From ZLKRG46 sp032117915 (GTDB taxonomy: Bacteria > Bacteroidota > Ignavibacteria > Kapaibacteriales > Kapaibacteriaceae), in the NCBI GenBank assembly GCA_032117915.1, contig JAULYI010000052.1, forward strand, positions 1 to 8,636: a stretch of DNA of 8,636 bases. The letters run 5' to 3'. Both the position numbers and the translations under genes were made by a program. The notes beneath the pieces were generated by a model. That model was not told the DNA's origin and searched no databases. It was given only the letters and a program-made list of their open reading frames with translations. Below are positions 1 to 6,531 of the stretch, one piece after another. Position 1 is the first letter of the stretch, and the number at the start of each line of letters is the position of its first letter.

Positions 1-629
1 CGACCCTGCTCAAGGTACACCTTGTGTACGTCCGTGATCTCGACCTCGCCCCTTGCACTTGGCTTCAGGGTGGCTGCGATCTCGCAGACATCAGGACCAT
101 AGACGTACAGGCCGGGGATGGCCAGATTCGACCGGGGCTGCTGAGGCTTTTCTTCGATGGAGATAACGCGACCCGTGGCATCCACTTCGGCAACGCCGTA
201 GCGCTCGGGGTCTTGCACGCGATAGCCAAAGACCACTGCCGGAGCGTCGGACCGCAGAGCATTGCGCAGGAAGTCGAGCTTGCCGTAAAACAGGTTGTCG
301 CCCAGAATCAGGCATACGCGTCGATCGCCGATGAACTCACGTCCGATGATAAAGGCTTCGGCGATACCGCGAGGTGCATCCTGGACAGCATACGTGATGC
401 GTATGCCCAGGCGTGCGCCGTCACCCAGCAGGCGCTGGAAGTGCGGAATATCGTGAGGTGTCGAGATGATCAGCACGTCGCGGATCCCTGCCAACATCAG
501 TGTTGACAGCGGATAGTAGATCATCGGCTTGTCATAGACGGGCTGGAGCTGCTTCGAGACGACGGCTGTCATGGGATACAGCCGGGTGCCGGCGCCGCCG
601 GCAAGGATGATTGCGCAGGTTTCAGACAT
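1..629 (-). CDS. rmlA: Glucose-1-phosphate thymidylyltransferase (RmlA/RfbA), 3' end cut by window edge
   Basis: Makes dTDP-glucose and pyrophosphate from glucose 1-phosphate and dTTP in the cytoplasm, the first step of dTDP-L-rhamnose and related sugar-nucleotide synthesis. The frame is open from ATG at 627-629 to the left edge, giving 209 complete codons of a family usually near 290 residues, so the C-terminal quarter is missing. Visible: the nucleotide-binding loop LAGGAGTRLYPMT (9-21) with Arg16, then SKQLQPVYDKPMIYYPLSTL (25-44) with Lys26, LGDNLFYG (109-116) holding the metal-binding Asp111, PERYGVAEVD (141-150), EEKP (159-162) and KPSARGEVEITDVHKVYLEQG near the break. These match RmlA rather than the UTP-using GalU family. 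The ATG lies inside the phoU stop region, an 8-nt overlap (ATGTCTGA), so it is probably translated by coupling to phoU. That a rhamnose-pathway gene ends a phosphate operon is unusual. Family call very secure; specificity for dTTP is inferred from homology. Confidence 0.95.
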   Translation of the reverse strand, partial: MSETCAIILAGGAGTRLYPMTAVVSKQLQPVYDKPMIYYPLSTLMLAGIRDVLIISTPHDIPHFQRLLGDGARLGIRITYAVQDAPRGIAEAFIIGREFIGDRRVCLILGDNLFYGKLDFLRNALRSDAPAVVFGYRVQDPERYGVAEVDATGRVISIEEKPQQPRSNLAIPGLYVYGPDVCEIAATLKPSARGEVEITDVHKVYLEQG

Positions 630-1329
630 CGTTGTTTGATGCTTCGGACGAACCGCGGGGTGACGCATCGTCGTTCACGGCGCGGTGTCGAACGAGCTTG
701 GCCTCGATAAGGAAGATCACGTTCTCGGCGATATTGGTCGCATGGTCAGCCATGCGCTCAATCTCGTGCAGGGCCAAAATAACCCTTGCACCCGGTTCGA
801 TGAGTGTGGAATCGGTGGCCATTTCGCGGACGAGTTCGGCATGCAGCGAGTCATACAGACGATCGACCGTGTCGTCGGTCGGCAGAATATGATGCGCCAG
901 CTCGGGGTCATTGTTGATGAACGAGTCCAGGCTGGATTTGATCATCACGAAGGTTGCCTGCGTGATACGGTTGATGCCAATGCGTTGTCCGAGCGTGACG
1001 GTGCGGGGGTCCGTAATGACCATGCGAGCGAGGTCGCTAGCGCGGTCGCCGATGCGCTCAAGCTCATTGTTGATCTTCATTGCTGTGAGCAGCAGACGCA
1101 GGTCCGAGGCCACCGGCTGATTGAGTGCGAAGATGCGCTGGCACTGCTTGTCGATCTTCAGATCGAGCTTATCGATCTTGTCGTCACGTTCCGTCACGAT
1201 CTTCGCCAGCTCGGTGTTTCCCTCGTTCAGGGCGCGCATGGCGAATTCGACCTGCTCCTCTACGAGCGATCCCATGCGGATGAGTCGGGTGCGGAGCTTG
1301 TCGAGATCTTCTTCGAACGTCTTATTCAT
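622..1329 (-). CDS. phoU: PhoU phosphate-signalling regulator
   Basis: PhoU links the Pst transporter to the PhoR/PhoB-type two-component system and damps phosphate uptake and Pho-regulon expression when phosphate is plentiful; it acts at the cytoplasmic face of the membrane. At 235 residues it has the usual length. It shows the two tandem three-helix PhoU repeats, each with its E-x-x-x-D metal-binding motif: NNELERIGDRASDLAR (87-102, Glu91/Asp95) and HEIERMADHATNIAENVIF (188-206, Glu191/Asp195). The first repeat opens with FEEDLDKLRTRLIRMG, typical of the family. The last 20 or so residues after KLVRH are polar and probably disordered. It starts 30 nt after pstB, and its TGA stop overlaps the rmlA start by 8 nt. 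No clear ribosome-binding site precedes the ATG. Identification is secure from motifs and operon context. Confidence 0.97.
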   Translation of the reverse strand: MNKTFEEDLDKLRTRLIRMGSLVEEQVEFAMRALNEGNTELAKIVTERDDKIDKLDLKIDKQCQRIFALNQPVASDLRLLLTAMKINNELERIGDRASDLARMVITDPRTVTLGQRIGINRITQATFVMIKSSLDSFINNDPELAHHILPTDDTVDRLYDSLHAELVREMATDSTLIEPGARVILALHEIERMADHATNIAENVIFLIEAKLVRHRAVNDDASPRGSSEASNNDV

Positions 1330-1359
1330 GGCGGCGTAGCGATTGGCGTCGTTCGGGCA

Positions 1360-2127
1360 TTAACCGAATCGACCGGTGATGTAATCTTCGGTCTCCTTCT
1401 GGGCGGGACTCGTGAAGATCGTACGTGTGCGATCGAACTCGATCAACTTGCCCAGCAGGAAGAAACCGGTATAGTCGGATACGCGGGCTGCTTGTTGCAT
1501 GTTGTGTGTCACCAGGACGATCGTGTAGCTGTCCTTGAGCTCCGTGATCAACTCTTCGACCTTGCCGGTCGAGATCGGATCCAAGGCCGAGCAGGGCTCG
1601 TCCATGAGGAGAATGTCGGGGTTGATAGACACGGCTCGGGCGATGCAAAGACGCTGCTGTTGTCCGCCGGACAGACCCAGTGCGGAGTGATGCAGGCGGT
1701 CCTTGACCTCGTCCCACAGCGCAGCTCTGCGCAGCGACGATTCGACGATCTCGTCGAGCTCTGCCTTCGGCTTGCTGCCAGTAAGGGACAGACCGTAGGT
1801 GATGTTCTCGTAGATGGACTTCGGGAACGGTGTCGACTTCTGGAAGACCATGCCAACGCGACGACGCAGCGTGGTGACGTCAACGTCCGATGCGTACACG
1901 TTCGTCCCGTCGATCTCCATCAAGCCGGTGTGCTGCGTTCCGTCGATAAGATCATTCATACGGTTGATCGATCGCAGAAAGGTTGACTTTCCGCATCCGC
2001 TTGGGCCAATGAATGCAGTGACCCGATGCTCGTACATCGGAATCGTGATGTTGTACAGAGCCTGCTTACTCCCGTAGTAGAACGAGAAGTCCTGGGTCCG
2101 TGCCTTGATCGGTAAGTCCTTGGCCAT
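1360..2127 (-). CDS. pstB: Phosphate ABC transporter ATP-binding protein PstB
   Basis: The ATPase that drives PstSCA phosphate import; works as a homodimer on the cytoplasmic side of PstC/PstA. At 255 residues it is normal length. All ABC motifs are intact: Walker A GPSGCGKS (41-48) followed by TFLRSINRMNDL, which is characteristic of PstB, Q-loop glutamine at VFQ (Gln96), signature LSGGQQQRL (152-160), Walker B ILLMDEP (172-178) with catalytic Glu177, D-loop SALDP (180-184) and switch histidine in VLVTHNM (His208). The start ATG is 3 nt beyond the pstA stop, and phoU begins 30 nt downstream. Nothing is missing, so the protein should be an active ATPase. The call is secure. Confidence 0.98.
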   Translation of the reverse strand: MAKDLPIKARTQDFSFYYGSKQALYNITIPMYEHRVTAFIGPSGCGKSTFLRSINRMNDLIDGTQHTGLMEIDGTNVYASDVDVTTLRRRVGMVFQKSTPFPKSIYENITYGLSLTGSKPKAELDEIVESSLRRAALWDEVKDRLHHSALGLSGGQQQRLCIARAVSINPDILLMDEPCSALDPISTGKVEELITELKDSYTIVLVTHNMQQAARVSDYTGFFLLGKLIEFDRTRTIFTSPAQKETEDYITGRFG

Positions 2128-2130
2128 GGC

Positions 2131-3054
2131 TTAGGTTTTGCGGCGCAGTTGCGACCGGATATAGATGGCAGTGAAATTCAGGAGAAACGTCAGAGCAAGC
2201 AACACCAGTGTCGTAGCATACTGGAGTGGCAGGGCCTTCTCGACGTCCGGCGACTGCGTCGCCAGCACGTACAAGTGATACCCAAGGTGCATGAACTTTT
2301 CGGTCAGACCAAGGTCGCTACCCATCGAATAGGCAACGCCCACAAACAGGATGGCGGCCACTTCGCCTGCGCCACGGCCTACGGCCAGGATCGACCCGGT
2401 AAGAATCCCCGTAAGGGAATTCGGCAGGACGACGCGGCGGATGGTCTGCCAGCGGGTGGCACCCAGGGCCAGACTGGCTTCGCGCAACTCGCGCGGTACG
2501 GCCCGTAAGGCCTCTTCCACGGCAACGATCACCACGGGTAGCGTCAGCACGGCCAGGGTGGCCGAGCACCATAGCAGACTCTCTTCGCCAAACACCTTGG
2601 CATTGGCATCGCCATACACGGCCCCATCCAATCCCTTACCAAGGAACTGGACGAAGAAGCCAACGCCGAAGAGACCGAAGACGATGGATGGAACGCCAGC
2701 AAGTGTGTTAACGGCAAACCGCACGCTGCGAGCGAAGACGCTGCTCTGTTTGGCGTATTCGTTCAGGTAGATGGCCGTTGCTGTGCCCACGGGCACACCA
2801 AGGATGGTCATGATCAGCACGAGCAAGGCCGTGCCAATGATGGCAGGGAAGATGCCACCTTCCATGTTGCTATTGCGCGGCGCTTCCGTCAGGAATGACC
2901 ACGTAAGGTGCTGCAGACCTCCGATGGTGAAGGTACCGAGCATCGATACCAGCAGACCGATGATGGCCACGGCGGCAAAGGCAGCAACCAATACGGCGAA
3001 GAAGCCGATGATGCGCTTGTGCGGAGCAAGATGACCTTGGAACGTGATCATCAT
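2131..3054 (-). CDS. pstA: Phosphate ABC transporter permease PstA
   Basis: One of the two inner-membrane permeases of the Pst phosphate importer, partner of PstC. 307 residues. A first hydrophobic segment lies at about 15-40, followed by a periplasmic stretch containing the family's SFLTEAPRNSNMEGGIFPAI region (53-72), then the binding-protein-dependent permease domain with further membrane segments at about 70-97, 110-138, 160-180 and 217-242, and a final one near 281-298. The cytoplasmic coupling (EAA) loop is well preserved: EEALRAVPRELREASLALGA (180-199), then RWQTIRRVVLP. The start codon overlaps the pstC stop in the sequence ATGA (4 nt), a classic coupling junction; two Met codons in a row make the exact start uncertain by one residue. 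An AGGG just upstream inside pstC can serve as ribosome-binding site. The call is secure. Confidence 0.97.
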   Translation of the reverse strand: MMITFQGHLAPHKRIIGFFAVLVAAFAAVAIIGLLVSMLGTFTIGGLQHLTWSFLTEAPRNSNMEGGIFPAIIGTALLVLIMTILGVPVGTATAIYLNEYAKQSSVFARSVRFAVNTLAGVPSIVFGLFGVGFFVQFLGKGLDGAVYGDANAKVFGEESLLWCSATLAVLTLPVVIVAVEEALRAVPRELREASLALGATRWQTIRRVVLPNSLTGILTGSILAVGRGAGEVAAILFVGVAYSMGSDLGLTEKFMHLGYHLYVLATQSPDVEKALPLQYATTLVLLALTFLLNFTAIYIRSQLRRKT

Positions 3055-4283
3055 TTACCCTGAAACCGTTTGATGAGGCGTTGCTTGACGTACAGCTCCG
3101 TGATGGCATTCAGACCGAACGAGAACACGAAGAGCATCGAACCGATCAGGAAGAGAATGCCGTAGTGTTCCGAGCCCCAGACAACCTCGCCCATTTCAGA
3201 GCCGATCGTGGCGGCGAAGGTCCGTGCCGGCTCCAGAATACTCCAGGAGGGGAGAGGGGCATTGCCTGTGGCCATGAGAGCGATCATGGTCTCGCCGAAC
3301 GCACGCCCCACGCCCAGCAGCACGGCTGCAAACACGCCCGGCGCAGCGGCCGGAAGCATCACTCGGTAGGCGGTCTGCCATTCGGTGGAGCCCAGGGCGA
3401 GCGACGCTTCGCGGAGCGACCGCGGAACGGCAGACAAGGCCTCCTCGGCGATGGAGAAGACGAGCGGGATGACGGTGATCGAAAGGCCTATCCCACCCAC
3501 AATGGCGTTCAACCGGAAGGTCGTACCCAGGATGTCCTGCAGGTACGAGGCGATGATGCTCAGACAGAAGAAGCCGATGACAACAGATGGGAAACCTGCC
3601 AGCAGTTCGATCGCCGGTTTGACGATGTTGCGCAGCCGTCGCGGCGCAAAAAAGGCTGTGTACAGCGCGGCCAGAATGCCAAGGGGCGCTCCGAGCAGGA
3701 TGGCTACGATGGTGGTCTTGGCTGTGCCGATCAGCAGCGGCACCATGCCGTACTTGGGAATCTCCGAAACCGGCTGCCACACCGTGCCGGTCAGTCGATC
3801 CCATAACGATTTCGGTGCTTCCTCTGCCGTCGGTGCTTCTACCTGGGTGGAAGCAGCTTGGGCAGGTGTGCCGAGCTCAACGTCGGGATTGTAGACGTCC
3901 TGACCCTCGTCGGCAGCAGCTGACGTCTCCGACAGCACGGCATCGGGATTGTAAACTTCTTGATCGGCCTCCGACGCGGCCGGTGTTAGCTCGGCATCGG
4001 GGTTGTAGACGTCTTGATCGGTGGCCGCCGAGGTTTCGGCTGCCATACGCTCTTCGAGCGACATAACGTCGGGGTTGTACACCTCCGGACGAAGATCTGC
4101 TTCGGCCGTCGGTGCAGGGGCTTCAGTCTTCGCTGCAGGCGCTACGAATAGGCTCGTGGCTTCGCGAAACACAAAGACGAAGATGAGGAAGATGACGATG
4201 ATCGAGAACGAGGCGACGATACGGATCGTCCACTCCGCAACATGCTCACCGATATGCTTACTCGTCGCCCTGAACGGATTCAT
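3051..4283 (-). CDS. pstC: Phosphate ABC transporter permease PstC with an acidic repeat-bearing periplasmic loop
   Basis: Inner-membrane permease of the Pst importer. At 410 residues it is about 90 longer than the roughly 320 of E. coli PstC. The first membrane segment is at about 21-40; the conserved core resumes near WQPVSEIPKYGMVPLLIGTA (169-188), followed by membrane segments and the coupling loop AEEALSAVPRSLREASLALG (279-298), STEWQTAYRVMLPAAAPG and GVGRAFGETMIALMATGN (324-341). The extra length lies between segments 1 and 2: residues about 47-158 are rich in Ala, Glu, Asp, Pro, Ser and Thr, have very few Lys/Arg, and contain VYNPD four times (residues 68, 92, 110, 130). Family topology (cytoplasmic N-terminus) puts this insert in the periplasm. 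The gene starts 4 nt after pstS and overlaps pstA by 4 nt. Function as PstC is secure; the insert's role is unknown. Confidence 0.97.
   Translation of the reverse strand: MNPFRATSKHIGEHVAEWTIRIVASFSIIVIFLIFVFVFREATSLFVAPAAKTEAPAPTAEADLRPEVYNPDVMSLEERMAAETSAATDQDVYNPDAELTPAASEADQEVYNPDAVLSETSAAADEGQDVYNPDVELGTPAQAASTQVEAPTAEEAPKSLWDRLTGTVWQPVSEIPKYGMVPLLIGTAKTTIVAILLGAPLGILAALYTAFFAPRRLRNIVKPAIELLAGFPSVVIGFFCLSIIASYLQDILGTTFRLNAIVGGIGLSITVIPLVFSIAEEALSAVPRSLREASLALGSTEWQTAYRVMLPAAAPGVFAAVLLGVGRAFGETMIALMATGNAPLPSWSILEPARTFAATIGSEMGEVVWGSEHYGILFLIGSMLFVFSFGLNAITELYVKQRLIKRFQGK
3882..4082 (-). repeat. In-frame tandem repeat inside pstC (four VYNPD units)
   Basis: Four copies of a 15-bp core encoding Val-Tyr-Asn-Pro-Asp lie at 4068-4082, 3996-4010, 3942-3956 and 3882-3896. 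Unit lengths are 72, 54 and 60 bp, all multiples of three, so reading frame is kept. The two middle units are also alike at DNA level: 29-bp blocks starting at 3940 and 3994 differ at only four positions, which points to fairly recent duplication. The first and last units have drifted further, mostly at synonymous sites in the core. At protein level each core is preceded by an acidic Q-D/Q-E or P-E pair and mostly followed by A/V-x-L. Confidence 0.9.
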
Positions 4284-4287
4284 CAGA

Positions 4288-5130
4288 TCACATCTTCTTG
4301 ATGGGATAGTAGCCTACGTCGGTCACAACCTTTTGGCCTTGCTTCGAGATCACCCAATCGATAAACTTCTTGACGTTCCCATCCGGGCGCTTGCTCAGAT
4401 AGAAGTAAAGGAAGCGTGAGATTGGATACTGTGCGTTAAGGATGGATGCCTCATTGGGTGCAATGTAGGGCTTTCCTGCCTCTTGCGCGATGGCAAGCGC
4501 CTTTACATTCTTGGCATAGGCTGCACCACCAAAGCCGATGGCGTTAGGATCCTTACTGACGGCGTTGATGAGTGCTGCCGTTCCGGCCATGTGCTGTGCC
4601 TGCGGCGCAAAATCCTGCTTGAGCAGCACGTGCTCTTTGAAGAACTCATAGGTGCCGGAGTTGTTCTCACGCGAATACAGGTTGATGGGCTTGTCCGCGC
4701 CGCCGAGCTGCTTCCAGTTCGTGACCTTACCGGTAAAGATCAAGCGCACTTGCTCCATGGTGAGCTGCTTGACCTTGTTGCTCTTGTGCACGTAGACGGC
4801 CAGACCGTCACGAGCAACACGAACTTCAAGACCTTTGTAGTTGTGCTTGGCCTTCATCTGTTCGACTTCGGCAGGCTTCATCGGACGTGACGATGCGCAG
4901 ATGTCCGTGGTGCCGTTCAAAAGGGCCGCGATTCCTACGCCGGATCCGCCGCCGGTTACCTGGAATTCGACAGCTGTCTTATCGGGGAACATTTCCGTCC
5001 AACGCTGCACAAGGATGACCATCGTGTCTGAACCCTTGATGGTGATGCGCTGGGGTGCTGCAGCAACCAGAAATGCCGGCATAAGCAGCATAGCGATGAG
5101 CGGGGCGACTGCTCTGAAGAATCTGATCAT
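4288..5130 (-). CDS. pstS: Periplasmic phosphate-binding protein PstS
   Basis: Captures inorganic phosphate in the periplasm and delivers it to PstC/PstA. 280 residues. The N-terminus (Arg-containing n-region, hydrophobic core at about 8-22, then VAAAPQ) is a Sec signal peptide cut at about residue 24-25. There is no lipobox cysteine, so the mature protein should be free in the periplasm. Phosphate-site motifs of the PstS-like family are present: IKGSDTM (31-37), VTGGGSGVGIAALLNGTTDI (58-77), CASSRPM (78-84) and SRENNSGTYEFF (143-154). Mature PstS is Lys-rich: by hand count about 34 Lys/Arg against 21 Asp/Glu. Its stop is 4 nt before the pstC ATG. A 96-nt gap separates it from the porin gene upstream, room for a second promoter. 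No obvious Shine-Dalgarno sequence. The call is secure. Confidence 0.96.
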   Translation of the reverse strand: MIRFFRAVAPLIAMLLMPAFLVAAAPQRITIKGSDTMVILVQRWTEMFPDKTAVEFQVTGGGSGVGIAALLNGTTDICASSRPMKPAEVEQMKAKHNYKGLEVRVARDGLAVYVHKSNKVKQLTMEQVRLIFTGKVTNWKQLGGADKPINLYSRENNSGTYEFFKEHVLLKQDFAPQAQHMAGTAALINAVSKDPNAIGFGGAAYAKNVKALAIAQEAGKPYIAPNEASILNAQYPISRFLYFYLSKRPDGNVKKFIDWVISKQGQKVVTDVGYYPIKKM

Positions 5131-5226
5131 GGGTTTACGTCTTGGTTAGTGTTGACAAAGTTACGATCGGGGATCGGATGGGGGTGGTGTGTTACGTCTT
5201 GTTGACATTGCACACGTGTTGTTGCG
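5131..5226 (-). promoter_or_regulatory. Porin-pstS intergenic region with short direct repeats
   Basis: A 96-bp gap between the porin stop and the pstS start. Read on the minus strand it contains TGTCAAC twice (5207-5201 and 5157-5151), each followed by CAAGACGTAA (5201-5192 and 5144-5135), and several TAAC/CAAC cores. A small inverted repeat CGATC-CCC-GATCG sits at 5164-5176 and a perfect ACACGTGT palindrome at 5212-5219. The repeats could be operator half-sites for a separate pstS promoter, but the TAAC/CAAC spacing here (10, 9, 6 bp) is irregular and I cannot pick a convincing -10. No U-tract follows the inverted repeat, so it is not a terminator. Confidence 0.4.
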
Positions 5227-6450
5227 TTAGATGCCGAGCTCGGTATTGAACCGCACGTAGTACGTCGTGGTCACCGCGTTGCCGCTGTTATATGCTGTCT
5301 GACGGTTCATGCCAAGCTCGACGTTGCCCTTGATGCGATGGCGATTGGCATAATAGGTGCACGTAAGCGACGTGTTCTCGTTCTTGACATAGTCGCGTAG
5401 TCCTGCCAATGCAGCGTCGGCATCCGTAACAGCATAGCGACCAGTGATCTCCAGCATGCTCGGAAAGCAGTACGACAGCTGAGCCAAATAGCCCTGGCCT
5501 ACGAGGATGGCTGCCTTTTGTGTGGAATCCTTGGGGTTGACCGTGATGGGATCTGCTGCCGTGCGGCTGGCATACTCCGTGTACAGCGAGAAGCCTTGGT
5601 ACTTCAGGATAGCGTCGGCGTACAGTACGCTGGCCGTGCGTTGTGCAAACAAGGGCGTGCCGAGCGTTCCACGGGTGCGGTTCTGGTTGGCATTGCGATG
5701 TGCTGTGACGCCTACACTAAGCTTCGGCGTCGACTCTCGCAGCAGGTCGCCCTCGAAGTAGTCTCCACCACCCTTGAATGCTCCAAAGGGCAGCACTTCG
5801 ACCCGGCCCGTGTAGGCAAGTCCGTCACCGGTGATCGCAGGCTGATTGCGTCCGTCGCCGCTTGAAACGGAGCCACGAAGATTTACGATCACGCTGCCAT
5901 TGACCGGTCGCCAGAAGCCCTGCAGACCGAAGTCGCGGTCGATGTTGAACGCGCCGTTCACGATCGAGCGGTCGGGCACCTGAAGGTCTGCTGACGAGAT
6001 CACGCGCTGGCGGTTGCCCGGCAGCTTGGTCTGCCCAAAGCCCAGCTGGAGGTCGGGTGTGAAGTTCCAGAAGACCATGGCATCCCGCACGATATTCGGA
6101 AACTGCGTGTCGGACCAGTCCTGGTCACCGCGGGTGAACGACAGTTGGATGTTGAACGACAGACGCGGGTCCACAAGGGTGCCGCCGAAGCGCAACCGCA
6201 GGCGTCTCGCTTGGAGTTCGCTCGATGTCACATCGAAGTCGTCGTTCATCGTGAATGTTGCCCAGTTCTGATTCCGGAATCGCATGATCACCTTCGATGC
6301 ACTGTCCGCCGTCTGGAAGATCACGCCGTCTGCATTGAAGTCAAAGCTGCCGTTAGACTGCGTTGATGCCTGTCCCAATGCCGCGGCTACGGCCATCGTC
6401 GCCGTGATGACCACGGTCAGCGCCCGAAGAATCGCGTATGCTGTGTTCAT
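5227..6450 (-). CDS. Outer-membrane porin, phosphate-selective OprO/OprP family
   Basis: A 407-residue beta-barrel channel, most likely for phosphate or polyphosphate given its position ahead of pstSCAB-phoU. The N-terminus has a signal peptide (hydrophobic core at about 8-25, ending ALGQAS). The rest shows alternating amphipathic strands with aromatic girdle residues. The family-diagnostic stretch is GFGQTKLPGNRQRVISSADL (137-156) followed by VPDRSIVNGAFNIDRDFGLQ (158-177), matching the G-Q-x-K-x-P...R...DRS-x-x-N-x-F-x-x-x-R-D-x-G pattern of Porin_O_P proteins. The C-terminus (YYVRFNTELGI) is a typical terminal strand, though it ends in Ile rather than Phe. The start ATG follows AGGA with very short spacing and is fixed by the signal peptide. 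As first gene of the cluster it is probably the operon leader. Family confident; anion selectivity is inferred, since this family also contains members without proven phosphate specificity. Confidence 0.88.
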   Translation of the reverse strand: MNTAYAILRALTVVITATMAVAAALGQASTQSNGSFDFNADGVIFQTADSASKVIMRFRNQNWATFTMNDDFDVTSSELQARRLRLRFGGTLVDPRLSFNIQLSFTRGDQDWSDTQFPNIVRDAMVFWNFTPDLQLGFGQTKLPGNRQRVISSADLQVPDRSIVNGAFNIDRDFGLQGFWRPVNGSVIVNLRGSVSSGDGRNQPAITGDGLAYTGRVEVLPFGAFKGGGDYFEGDLLRESTPKLSVGVTAHRNANQNRTRGTLGTPLFAQRTASVLYADAILKYQGFSLYTEYASRTAADPITVNPKDSTQKAAILVGQGYLAQLSYCFPSMLEITGRYAVTDADAALAGLRDYVKNENTSLTCTYYANRHRIKGNVELGMNRQTAYNSGNAVTTTYYVRFNTELGI

Positions 6451-6468
6451 GTCCTATCTCTTTGCCAG

Positions 6469-6497
6469 TGTAACGGAATTGTTGTGTAATTGTAACG
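6469..6497. promoter_or_regulatory. Array A: TGTAACG pair 22 bp apart with a degenerate middle unit
   Basis: TGTAACG occurs at 6469-6475 and again at 6491-6497, exactly two 11-bp steps apart; the middle position (6480-6486, TGTTGTG) keeps only the TGT. On the minus strand the units read GTTACAATTAC / ACAACAATTCC / GTTACACTGGC. It lies 19 to 47 bp upstream of the porin ATG and overlaps the best candidate -10 of that gene, so bound protein here could equally repress. Spacing fits a Pho-box-like site; identity of the regulator is inference. Confidence 0.4.
6489..6494 (-). promoter_or_regulatory. Candidate -10 element of the porin-pst operon
   Basis: The minus strand reads TACAAT, five of six matches to TATAAT, with no recognisable -35 at the usual distance (GGGACC instead). 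It would give a start point about 30 nt before the porin ATG. The lack of a -35 and the nearby TAAC arrays suit an activated promoter, but if this organism uses the Bacteroidota sigma factor the consensus would differ. Tentative. Confidence 0.25.
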
Positions 6498-6531
6498 GCG
6501 GCGAACATAATGGTCCCGATCACAGGGTGTG

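Noticed and set aside
24..506. Plus-strand open frame of 160 codons at the left edge
   Set aside because: It is antisense to an intact RmlA frame with all catalytic motifs, so it is a shadow.
685..1986. Long plus-strand open frame (433 codons) antisense to phoU and pstB
   Set aside because: Its translation has no recognisable domain and crosses two well-conserved genes on the other strand; it reflects codon bias of those genes.
3081..3806. Plus-strand open frame of 241 codons over pstC
   Set aside because: Gly/Arg/Glu/Gln-rich shadow of the permease coding strand with no domain; PstC motifs are intact on the minus strand.
3882..4082. pstC repeats as a CRISPR-like array or assembly artefact
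   Set aside because: Units are of unequal length, all in frame, diverged mainly at synonymous positions and lie inside an intact gene, so coding repeats explain them better.
5164..5176. Inverted repeat CGATC-CCC-GATCG as a terminator after the porin gene
   Set aside because: A five-base stem with no U-tract is too weak; it could at most be a small operator.
5152..5207. Two TTGACA hexamers on the plus strand (5152 and 5202) as -35 elements
   Set aside because: No -10 follows at 16-18 bp, and the only gene downstream on that strand is more than 1.4 kb away. They are part of the direct repeats instead.
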